DNA of 32,624 nt, from NCBI GenBank assembly GCA_002422065.1, contig DITO01000240.1:1-32624 (forward strand). The letters are read 5' to 3'. The stretch is from Erysipelotrichaceae bacterium UBA6182. GTDB lineage: Bacteria > Bacillota_I > Bacilli_A > Erysipelotrichales > Erysipelotrichaceae. Numbering within the stretch: the first letter of the stretch is position 1; every line of letters starts with the position of its first letter. The notes beneath the pieces are model-generated. The model did not search any database. It was not told the origin of the DNA and worked only from the letters and a program-made list of their open reading frames with translations. Below, in pieces: positions 25,894 through 32,624 of this stretch. A program made the position numbers and the translations under genes.

Positions 25894-25895
25894 CG

Positions 25896-26246
25896 ATGTT
25901 ACCGATAAAACTCATCATGCAGATTATTTTATTCAGCGGCTTGATGTTATTTCTTGTCGTATACTTGGTTCATAAAAATCTGTTCACGATCAAGTACTCG
26001 CTGATTTGGATTATATCCATCGCCGGTTTTTTATTAAGTGCATTGATTCCGAATTTTTTATCAACGATTCAGTCATGGCTGGGTTTTGAAGTCCTCTCCA
26101 ACATGATCTTTGCAGTCCTGATCGGTATCCTTATTTTCCTTTCACTTAATTTAACGGTTATCGTATCACGACAAAAAGAGAACATTCGTCTTTTAACCCA
26201 GGAAATCGCATTGATTCGCGAAAGGATTGATCGTAATCATGACTAA
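25896..26246 (+). CDS. DUF2304 small membrane protein
   Basis: A 116-residue protein. ATG 25896 is favoured because AAAGGA at 25881-25886 is 9 bases away; ATG 25890, which overlaps the previous stop as ATGA, would be only 3 bases from it. It has three hydrophobic segments (about 5-25, 33-52, 68-92) with KYSLIWI between the first two, and a charged C-terminal helix (VIVSRQKENIRLLTQEIALI) that could form a coiled coil. This is the DUF2304 pattern. Such genes frequently sit beside DPM-like GT2 genes, and here the following GT2 lacks its own membrane anchor. A membrane-tether or subunit role is plausible (inference). No catalytic residues are seen. Confidence 0.85.
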   Translation: MLPIKLIMQIILFSGLMLFLVVYLVHKNLFTIKYSLIWIISIAGFLLSALIPNFLSTIQSWLGFEVLSNMIFAVLIGILIFLSLNLTVIVSRQKENIRLLTQEIALIRERIDRNHD

Positions 26247-26958
26247 AGTACTGTTCATCATCCCTGCATACAATGAAGAAAAGTCAATCGTAAAGACCGT
26301 TCAATCTATTCACAGCTACAATCCAGCGTGGGATGTGATCGTCATCAACGATGGCTCCAAAGATGATACTGAAAAACTCTGTAAAGCACACTCCATACCG
26401 ATCGCAACCCTGCCCATGAACTTAGGGATTGGTGGAGCGGTTCAAACGGGTTATAAGTATGCACTTCACAACAATTATGATATTGCCATTCAATTTGATG
26501 GGGATGGGCAACACAACATCGAGTTTGTCCACGATATCATTAAGGATATCCTAGCTAACACCCATGATTTCATTATTGGCTCACGTTTTGTGGACGGTAA
26601 GCGTGAAGGCTTCATCTCATCACGACTTCGACGCATCGGTATCCGTCTCATCTCAATCACGATTAAAATCTTGACTGGACACACCATCACCGATCCCACA
26701 TCTGGGTTCAGAGCAGCCAATCGCAAGGTCATCCAAGCTTTCGCTGAGTCATATCCCATTGAATTCCCAGAACCAGAGTCCGTAACGCTCTTGTTAAAAC
26801 AAGAATACAAAGTAAAAGAAGTTCCGGTTCTGATGAATGAACGTCAAGGTGGAACTTCATCGATTCATACTTGGAAATCTGCTTATTACATGGTCAATGT
26901 ATTGTTATCACTTGTTATTGTAAGTATGCAAAAAAGAAAAATCAATTTGAAGAAGTAA
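26239..26958 (+). CDS. DPM-like GT2 glycosyltransferase without a C-terminal membrane pair
   Basis: A 239-residue GT2 enzyme. ATG 26239 is chosen; it overlaps the DUF2304 stop by 8 bases and AAAGGA lies upstream at 26221-26226. TTG 26227 directly abuts that site and is unlikely. Motifs: VLFIIPAYNEEKS, VINDGSKDDT (36-45), FDGDGQH (86-92, with DxD at D87 and D89), DPTSGFRAANRK, and the closing segment ERQGGTSSI. Unlike the two GtrB-like enzymes in this window, it has only a weak hydrophobic stretch near the C-terminus. It therefore probably works with the overlapping DUF2304 protein as its membrane partner. The product is probably a polyprenyl-phosphate sugar or a repeat-unit linkage; the donor is unknown. 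Confidence 0.86.
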   Translation: MTKVLFIIPAYNEEKSIVKTVQSIHSYNPAWDVIVINDGSKDDTEKLCKAHSIPIATLPMNLGIGGAVQTGYKYALHNNYDIAIQFDGDGQHNIEFVHDIIKDILANTHDFIIGSRFVDGKREGFISSRLRRIGIRLISITIKILTGHTITDPTSGFRAANRKVIQAFAESYPIEFPEPESVTLLLKQEYKVKEVPVLMNERQGGTSSIHTWKSAYYMVNVLLSLVIVSMQKRKINLKK

Positions 26959-27106
26959 TTTGGATGCCTCACTAACTCAAGTTATTAAAGAAATAGCGTA
27001 AAGTAAGATTAATTTGATATTCAAATTCGCATTAAACATTTACAAACATTCTTTTAGATCCACTCGTTATATGATTTAGTATTTTAGGTTGTACCAGATG
27101 TAATAT

Positions 27107-28525
27107 CTAGAATAATTTCAACTTTTTAGCTTTAGTTAACATATATAAAAAGTAAGCTAAAGTTACACAAATTGTTATGATGTATCTGATAATTACCTGA
27201 TTGATAAGTGAATTATGCAAAACTGTAGCTAACATTACAATTAGAACTGAATATAAATAAAAATGGTAATTATATACTTTTACTCTAAGTATTTTTGAAG
27301 TAATAAAAGCGTGAATTAAAAAAAGAGCAATAAAAGATATTACAGTTGTTACTGCTGCAGCAGTATAACCATAGATTGGAATAAATATTGAATTTAATGC
27401 AATATTTAAAATAGCTGTTAATGCTGTACCAAGTGAAATTAATTTCGTGTTTTTATGAAAATGTTCAACTCTAGTTTCGAAAGTCGCTAAGAATTGGAAA
27501 TAATAAGCTAAGAATATCCATGGAATCAAAATAATCCCCTCCCAATATTGCTCAGGTGCAATTACCTTGACAATTTCAGGACTAATAAAAAGAAGAATGA
27601 TGTAGAATAGTGTGAACATATCTCTATAGATTTTTGAATAATATATTACATCATAAGTTTTTTCTTCTGACATTTTTTCAAAAAACCAAGGATTAATTGC
27701 TTGACTAGAAGCTACTAGCAAAACACTTACTATCAGCCCAATATTGTAAGAAAAACTATATATCCCTGCATCGAAACTACCTAAATAGGTATTTATCATG
27801 ATTCTATCAAATAGTGAGTTTATAATCCCGGAAAGTTCATGAAATATAAATGGAAAAGATAAAGTAGCAGCATACTTCCAATATTTAAGGTTAACAGATT
27901 TCTTAGATTTAAACATTATAAATGTTATTATCACACCAACAAGTATAACAATTCCAGCTTGACCAATTATTTTCCCAAAGGAGCGGTTCTCAATATATAT
28001 CGTTTGCATTAGAATTAATGAGAAAAAAACACTTGATATTGCAACAATGACGTTCAACAAAGAAACTATACGATATTTGTACTCGTATTTTAGTTTCGTT
28101 GAGTATAATTTTAAAATTGACAAAGCAAAACCGTGAAACAACATTATGACTATTAATGATACTTCTAGCCCTGAAAATCTACTTATTGATACTCTAAAAA
28201 TATAAATAGGTAAAAAGAGAAACAAAAATAGAACATAGTTTAAAATCAAAATATTGAACACAAATCCACTAAAATCAGTCTTAAAATCGATTTTCGCTCT
28301 AGCGATACTAATTGGTAAACTAAATCCCAAAATCACAGTAGAAATGCTAACAACCGATCCGTAAACTGAAACTATTCCAAACTCATCAATTGTAAGCAAT
28401 CTTGTAAAAATTGGTAGTGTCAAAAAAGCTAACCCCTTCACAAAGAATTCCGAGAAAGTGTACCATCCTGTGGCGTTTACTACCTTATTTGTTAGTATTT
28501 TGTTAATCAAATGAAATCGACTCAT
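27107..28525 (-). CDS. wzx: Wzx-like polysaccharide flippase
   Basis: A 472-residue protein with about 12-14 membrane helices throughout and no large soluble domain, in the MVF/polysaccharide-transport superfamily. Recognisable features are the N-terminal block FVKGLAFLTLPIFTRLLTIDEFGIVSVYGS and the central IMINTYLGSFDAGIYSFSYNIG and INPWFFEKMS segments, all typical of Wzx. These proteins move lipid-linked repeat units across the membrane. It is the last gene of the leftward fnlC-GT4-GT4-pyruvyl-transferase unit, 4 bases after the preceding stop. It is AT-rich and uses AT-ending codons more than the units to its left. No clear terminator follows before the convergent GT2 gene. Confidence 0.88.
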   Translation of the reverse strand: MSRFHLINKILTNKVVNATGWYTFSEFFVKGLAFLTLPIFTRLLTIDEFGIVSVYGSVVSISTVILGFSLPISIARAKIDFKTDFSGFVFNILILNYVLFLFLFLPIYIFRVSISRFSGLEVSLIVIMLFHGFALSILKLYSTKLKYEYKYRIVSLLNVIVAISSVFFSLILMQTIYIENRSFGKIIGQAGIVILVGVIITFIMFKSKKSVNLKYWKYAATLSFPFIFHELSGIINSLFDRIMINTYLGSFDAGIYSFSYNIGLIVSVLLVASSQAINPWFFEKMSEEKTYDVIYYSKIYRDMFTLFYIILLFISPEIVKVIAPEQYWEGIILIPWIFLAYYFQFLATFETRVEHFHKNTKLISLGTALTAILNIALNSIFIPIYGYTAAAVTTVISFIALFLIHAFITSKILRVKVYNYHFYLYSVLIVMLATVLHNSLINQVIIRYIITICVTLAYFLYMLTKAKKLKLF

Positions 28526-28529
28526 TTAT

Positions 28530-29600
28530 CTACTCTAGACTCTCTAGAAAGTCATTCAATTTCTTAAAATTCAGTTTTGACTTATGTACTAATTCTACAT
28601 CAAAGTCAATTCTTTTATTTTCAAACTCTTCGAGCATATCAAGTGCTATATCTTCTGTTACTAACTTCATTTCCAAACATCGATCAGATTGATTAATTTG
28701 ATCATAAAAGCGTTTAGTTTTATTGTGTACAGGAAATGAAACTACAGATTTTTTAAATGACGCTGCAACAATTCCTACATGTAGTTTAGATGTAATAACT
28801 ATAGTAGAGTAGTTTAGAAGTGCAGTAAGATTCTCTGGTTTATAATCTAACACTTTGTAATTTGTACCTTCTAATTCCTTGAAAATTCTAGAAAGAAAAG
28901 GATTCATCTTTGTCACCATGAAATCTGTGCAAACTACTAAGGTGTAGTCTTTATGGAGTATTAAAAATCGATTCACTGCTTTAACTATTTGCATTGCATT
29001 ATCTCCTCCAGAAGAAACGTGCAAAACTAAAATCTTTCCGTTTATTGATAAACTACGAATATATTCAATACCCTTATTATCAATAAGTTCATCTTTTAAA
29101 CCGAATATCGAATCAACTGTAACTTCAATGTCGTTTGTATTTACTCCCATAGATTCTAAATAGAGTAATGACTCATTATCTCTAACAGTAGTCATTCTAG
29201 ACCCTTCAAAAATATATCTAATTATTTTCTTTCCAAAACTAAAATTAATTGGACCTACTCCCAAGCCTATGATTGCATAAGGTTTCTTTAGAGCTCTGCA
29301 TATGACACCTAGATATGCATGTCTAAAAAACATTCTAATTCGCCATACGTTCAACGCCAAACCAGTCGAATTTGGTTCTCCAAAATAACCACCAGGAGCA
29401 AAAACCACAGCATCACTTCTAAAAAAATCAATAAACTCAGAACTTAAATTTTGGAGCTTAAGACGTTTTTTAATATATTTCCCAGTACTTCCATAAAGAA
29501 CAGTGTGATTTAATGATATAACTTTCGAAAATATCTCACAAAACAATACATCTCCATAATTTGATCCATAAAATGCACCATGTAGTAGTATTTTTTTCAT
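28530..29600 (-). CDS. Polysaccharide pyruvyl transferase family protein
   Basis: A 356-residue protein. The N-terminus has GAFYGSNYGDVLF (8-20), the GS-N-x-GD motif of the PS_pyruv_trans (CsaB/WcaK) family. FAPGGYFGEPN (67-77) and YAIIGLGVGP follow, and late in the protein is TSKLHVGIVAASF (about 270-282), whose S-x-x-H is conserved in the family. Members add a pyruvate ketal from phosphoenolpyruvate to a sugar of a repeat unit or wall polymer, giving it negative charge; some relatives act as plain transferases. The ATG overlaps the preceding GT4 stop as ATGA and AGAGG lies just upstream. The position inside a Wzx unit suggests action on the lipid-linked repeat in the cytoplasm. Confidence 0.86.
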   Translation of the reverse strand: MKKILLHGAFYGSNYGDVLFCEIFSKVISLNHTVLYGSTGKYIKKRLKLQNLSSEFIDFFRSDAVVFAPGGYFGEPNSTGLALNVWRIRMFFRHAYLGVICRALKKPYAIIGLGVGPINFSFGKKIIRYIFEGSRMTTVRDNESLLYLESMGVNTNDIEVTVDSIFGLKDELIDNKGIEYIRSLSINGKILVLHVSSGGDNAMQIVKAVNRFLILHKDYTLVVCTDFMVTKMNPFLSRIFKELEGTNYKVLDYKPENLTALLNYSTIVITSKLHVGIVAASFKKSVVSFPVHNKTKRFYDQINQSDRCLEMKLVTEDIALDMLEEFENKRIDFDVELVHKSKLNFKKLNDFLESLE

Positions 29601-30679
29601 AAAACCTCTTTATTTTGATTAGAAAGTATTAACAAGATAAACTTTACCCACCTATCACCGATTGTTTTAATATCTAGATTACGGATGATCTTCTTCCCAT
29701 TCTCTGATAACTTAATAAACATATCATCATCATCCATAAGTGTTGCTATAGCGTCTGCCATTAAATCCACATCGTTGACAGGTATTAATATACCATTTTC
29801 TCCACTCTTAATCATTGACTTTGGTCCACCGATTCTACAATCTGTGGAAATTGAAGGAATTCCCATTGCCATTGCTTCAGCAAGTGCATTCGGAAATCCT
29901 TCATGATTTGAAGATAGCACAAAAATACGTGCATTTTTAATCTTGTTCAGTACATCCGATGAAGCTGGGTAGAATTGAACTTTATCATTTAAACCTTTAT
30001 TGTCTACGTAACTTACAAGCAACTCTTTTAAAGGTCCATCTCCGTAAAAAACTAGACGTAAATCTGGATACTCATTATGAATCTTGAAAAAAGCATCCAC
30101 AATCAATTTGTGGTTTTTTGCCTTAACAAATCTTGAAGTATTTACGATGTAATTCCCCCGTTCTATTGACTCTAAAACTGGAATTTTTGAACTATCCAAA
30201 GGGTTCTGTATTACGGTTCGAAATCTAAAGTAAAACTTTGGAAAATATTGACTTGCGTCCTCAGTTTGAAATACAGCACCTTTAGCAAACAAATAGCTAA
30301 TCGCTCTAACAATTTTCCACGATAGAGGATAAATATTAGGATCATTCCTTTCACAAACGATTAGTGGAATGTGCTTAAAAATAACCGCAAAGCCGCTTAA
30401 AACACTTGGTATAACAGCGAAGCTTAAAACTATATCGTAGCTATTTAAATTAATCATGTCACGGATTTCAAAAACTCTACGTATTAACTTAAACTTCTTG
30501 TTCTCATTCTTCGAAAGAATAACTTTTATCTTTTCGTTTATTTTAAACGAACTTTTAGAACTTGCAAAAGCAAGAATTTCAATATCATTCCCTCTTTTTA
30601 TTAATTCGTCAGTTAAAATACTTGCTACACGTTGTTCTCCACCTAATCCTAATGACGATATTATAAATAAAATTTTCAT
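29597..30679 (-). CDS. GT4 glycosyltransferase
   Basis: A 360-residue GT-B enzyme with AAGGAG 5-6 bases before the ATG. N-terminal acceptor domain: MKILFIISSLGLGGEQRVA. Donor domain: YIVNTSRFVKAKNHKLIVDAF (177-197), VFYGDGPL (210-217) and SSNHEGFPNALAEAMAMG (257-273), with the E-x7-E pair E260/E268. This is the N-acetylgalactosamine/galactose-type GT4 pattern, retaining mechanism, acting at the cytoplasmic face on a growing lipid-linked oligosaccharide. Donor and acceptor cannot be assigned. The stop overlaps the pyruvyl transferase start; 22 bases separate it from the upstream GT4. Confidence 0.88.
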   Translation of the reverse strand: MKILFIISSLGLGGEQRVASILTDELIKRGNDIEILAFASSKSSFKINEKIKVILSKNENKKFKLIRRVFEIRDMINLNSYDIVLSFAVIPSVLSGFAVIFKHIPLIVCERNDPNIYPLSWKIVRAISYLFAKGAVFQTEDASQYFPKFYFRFRTVIQNPLDSSKIPVLESIERGNYIVNTSRFVKAKNHKLIVDAFFKIHNEYPDLRLVFYGDGPLKELLVSYVDNKGLNDKVQFYPASSDVLNKIKNARIFVLSSNHEGFPNALAEAMAMGIPSISTDCRIGGPKSMIKSGENGILIPVNDVDLMADAIATLMDDDDMFIKLSENGKKIIRNLDIKTIGDRWVKFILLILSNQNKEVL

Positions 30680-30701
30680 ATATCTCCTTATTTTGACTAG
30701 A

Positions 30702-31841
30702 TTATGAGAACATCGAAATATAATGTTTTATATTCTCATTATTCTTTGATGATTGAAATGCTAAATTAAAAGCACTAAGTGACTTACCTTGATATACTGG
30801 ATCATTCATCTCTACACATTCTCTTATGACTTCAATGAATTTTTTGTCTTCTTCTAGATTTATATCCCAGCCTGCGTTGATATCATTAAGTCCTAACCAA
30901 GGAGTTTGATCACTAAGTATTACAGGACAGCCGGCTATTAATGCTTCAGAAATAACATGGCCAAAGTTTTCACCAAGTGTAGGAAATAAAAAGAAATGAT
31001 ATTTCATGAAAGTATTGATTACATTTTCGTGATCAACTAAACCTTTATAGCTCACTTTTATATTACTTGGCATTTTTAGAATTGATGCCTCACAGCGCTT
31101 CCAATATATTTTATCTTCGATTGGACCATAGATATCAAATACAATATTTCCGTCAATCTCTTTGAGATATTCAATCGCTTTTAGTAGGTTCTTTTTTGGA
31201 TGTATCCGCGAAACAAAAACAAACTCTACACTGCCACTATCTTTATGAATACTTCGATGTTGAATATCTTTATAATTTTCAGTAAAATTCTCGATCTCAA
31301 ACAATGTAATATTACGACCTAATGTTCTATAAACATCCTCGGATTCTGTTTTTGAAGTTGAATGCCAAAATATTTCAGTATGAAAACTTATGACTTTAAA
31401 TATGAACAAAAACATTAATTTTAGCTTATTCTTAAGAAAAAGTGCGCCTTTTGAAAACTGTCCTCTTGGTGCAATAATTATTTTCTCTATTTTTGATATT
31501 TTAAGTTTATAAATCAAGACTAACCAAATCAGATTTAGACTAAAGAAGAAATTCACATAAGCAACATCAAATTTCTCACTACCAATAATCTTCTTTAGTC
31601 TTCTTATTGTTAGGTTATTAATGTCTGTATAATATATCTTACATTTCTCTAAACTGACCCATTGATCAGACACCAAATCGTTATAGGGCTCGTTCACACC
31701 CAAGTCAAAAATTGAGGTTATAACATAAAAGTCGACATATTCAGATAAATTATCGATAAGATTAATAATAGATTGTACTGGTCCACCACCCCGCTTACTT
31801 GGATAGAAATACTCGGTCAGAATAAGAACTTTTACGCGCAT
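30702..31841 (-). CDS. GT4 glycosyltransferase
   Basis: A 379-residue GT-B enzyme. It begins VLILTEYFYPSKRGGGPVQSI, with the glycine-rich acceptor loop. The central IAPRGQFSKGAL (123-134) is typical of a GT4 subgroup from polysaccharide loci. The donor domain has FVSRIHPKKNLLKAI (209-223) and FPTLGENFGHVISEALIAGC, with E-x7-E at E291/E299. The ATG directly follows the epimerase stop (31842-31844), with GGAA about 8 bases upstream. It probably adds one sugar of the repeat unit made by the Wzx unit. The specificity is not visible. Confidence 0.86.
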   Translation of the reverse strand: MRVKVLILTEYFYPSKRGGGPVQSIINLIDNLSEYVDFYVITSIFDLGVNEPYNDLVSDQWVSLEKCKIYYTDINNLTIRRLKKIIGSEKFDVAYVNFFFSLNLIWLVLIYKLKISKIEKIIIAPRGQFSKGALFLKNKLKLMFLFIFKVISFHTEIFWHSTSKTESEDVYRTLGRNITLFEIENFTENYKDIQHRSIHKDSGSVEFVFVSRIHPKKNLLKAIEYLKEIDGNIVFDIYGPIEDKIYWKRCEASILKMPSNIKVSYKGLVDHENVINTFMKYHFFLFPTLGENFGHVISEALIAGCPVILSDQTPWLGLNDINAGWDINLEEDKKFIEVIRECVEMNDPVYQGKSLSAFNLAFQSSKNNENIKHYISMFS

Positions 31842-32624
31842 TTATTTTTTCCAAACCACTCTATTTACATAATCCGTATAAGATATTATTAATCTAAGAA
31901 CCTTATCCGATACATTGGGCTTACTATAGTCATTAACTTCAAAAAGCGTATTTTCATTTTGAGACTCTAAAACATCAAGCGCTTGTAATATCCTCTCTGA
32001 TTTCAGTCCAACCATCATTACTGAAGCCTCCTCCATTGCCTCTGGTCGTTCATGCGCCTCACGAATATTCAACGCTTTAAAACCTAAGATCGATGCCTCT
32101 TCACTAATGGTACCACTATCACTTAAAACTGCTCTGGAGTTTTTTTGAAGCTTGATGTAATCATTAAATCCAAGTGGTTTCATTATTTGGATTAGATTAT
32201 CAAATCTTACTCCTTTGCTTTCAATCATCTTTCTCGTTCTAGGATGCGCACTAAATATTATTGTTTGCTGATATTTCACTGCGATGTTATTTAATGTCTC
32301 TACTAAAGATAAAAAGTTATCCTCAGAATTGATATTTTCCTCACGATGAGCCGATACAACAAAATACTTTCCCTTCTCGAGCATTAAATGATTTAGAATC
32401 TGCGAATTTTCAATGTCACTTTCTTTATTCTTAAGGACTTCATACATTGGGCTACCAGTTTTTATTATTCGATCCGCTGAGATTCCCTCGCGTAGTAAGT
32501 ATTCACGTGCAATATCACTGTACGTCAAATTAATATCTGCAATATGATCAACAATCTTCCGATTCGTCTCTTCTGGCACTCTTTGATCAAAACAACGATT
32601 TCCTGCTTCCATATGAAAAATTGG
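31842..32624 (-). CDS. wecB: Non-hydrolysing UDP-HexNAc 2-epimerase, FnlC/Cap5G type (5' end outside window)
   Basis: The frame is open to the window edge. Four residues (PIFH) precede the first internal Met, so the gene starts beyond 32624, and 260 residues are visible of about 370-380 expected. FHMEAGNRCFDQRVPEE, VDHIADINLTYS, IAREYLLREG, IKTGSPMYEVL, VSAHREEN (catalytic-site His-Arg-Glu), SDSGTISEEASILG and REAHERPEAMEEA are all present. The NRCFDQRVPEE and KTGSPM wording resembles the FnlC/WbjD/Cap5G group, which makes UDP-L-FucNAc in the last step of that pathway, more than plain WecB (UDP-ManNAc). That assignment is from memory of family sequences and needs alignment. It is the first visible gene of the leftward Wzx unit. 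Confidence 0.87.
   Translation of the reverse strand, partial: PIFHMEAGNRCFDQRVPEETNRKIVDHIADINLTYSDIAREYLLREGISADRIIKTGSPMYEVLKNKESDIENSQILNHLMLEKGKYFVVSAHREENINSEDNFLSLVETLNNIAVKYQQTIIFSAHPRTRKMIESKGVRFDNLIQIMKPLGFNDYIKLQKNSRAVLSDSGTISEEASILGFKALNIREAHERPEAMEEASVMMVGLKSERILQALDVLESQNENTLFEVNDYSKPNVSDKVLRLIISYTDYVNRVVWKK

Noticed and set aside
27011..27027. Palindrome AATTTGA-TAT-TCAAATT between convergent genes, considered as a terminator
   Set aside because: The stem is almost entirely A/T and no T-run follows on either strand. It is probably chance in AT-rich spacer.
1..32624. CRISPR arrays, tRNA or rRNA genes, riboswitches and phage genes
   Set aside because: No regularly spaced direct repeats, cloverleaf or rRNA-like sequence, or phage-type proteins were noticed on either strand. 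Apart from 9711-10101, the spacers are under about 200 bases.

Overview
The window is a surface-glycopolymer locus from a low-GC, Gram-positive-type bacterium. The evidence is AT-rich coding with AGGAGG-type ribosome binding sites, TGA used as a normal stop, a LytR-CpsA-Psr (LCP) wall-polymer ligase, three YfhO-family glycosyltransferases and no outer-membrane genes. Bacillota is very likely. A class close to Erysipelotrichia is only a guess from the general look of the proteins.

The locus is built from six alternating transcription units. (1) Rightward 1-5023: the 3' end of a UDP-glucose 6-dehydrogenase gene and two YfhO-family membrane proteins, chained by ATGA/TAATG overlaps. An intact ISL3-family insertion sequence (5042-6436, 8-bp target duplication) sits after them. 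It has inserted into the edge of the terminator this unit once shared with its convergent neighbour. (2) Leftward 9710-6462: a small membrane-anchored protein of unknown function and an 870-residue LCP protein with extra solute-binding-like, PASTA-like and Ig/cadherin-like regions. (3) Rightward 10102-13690: two GT-C-like polytopic membrane proteins. (4) Leftward 22469-13691: a tight seven-gene operon comprising glucose-1-phosphate cytidylyltransferase, CDP-glucose 4,6-dehydratase, an SDR reductase/epimerase, an RmlC-like epimerase, a GtrB/CsbB-like polyprenyl-phosphate glycosyltransferase, a YfhO-family protein and another GT-C-like protein. (5) Rightward 22597-26958: a second GtrB-like glycosyltransferase (apparently leaderless), a WecE/RffA aminotransferase, a WbuB-like glycosyltransferase, a DUF2304 protein and a soluble DPM-like GT2. 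(6) Leftward, from beyond 32624 to 27107: a UDP-HexNAc 2-epimerase of the FnlC/Cap5G type, two GT4 glycosyltransferases, a polysaccharide pyruvyl transferase and a Wzx-like flippase.

Read together, units 5 and 6 look like part of a Wzx-type repeat-unit pathway, probably with L-FucNAc-type and 4-amino-6-deoxy sugars and a pyruvate substituent. Unit 2 carries a candidate enzyme for attaching a polymer to the wall. Unit 4 is the most striking part. It appears to be a self-contained pathway that makes a CDP-6-deoxyhexose, loads it on undecaprenyl phosphate and transfers it outside the membrane through YfhO/GT-C enzymes. The initiating phosphosugar transferase, an obvious Wzy polymerase, chain-length control and a GtrA/GtcA flippase are not visible here and may lie outside the window.
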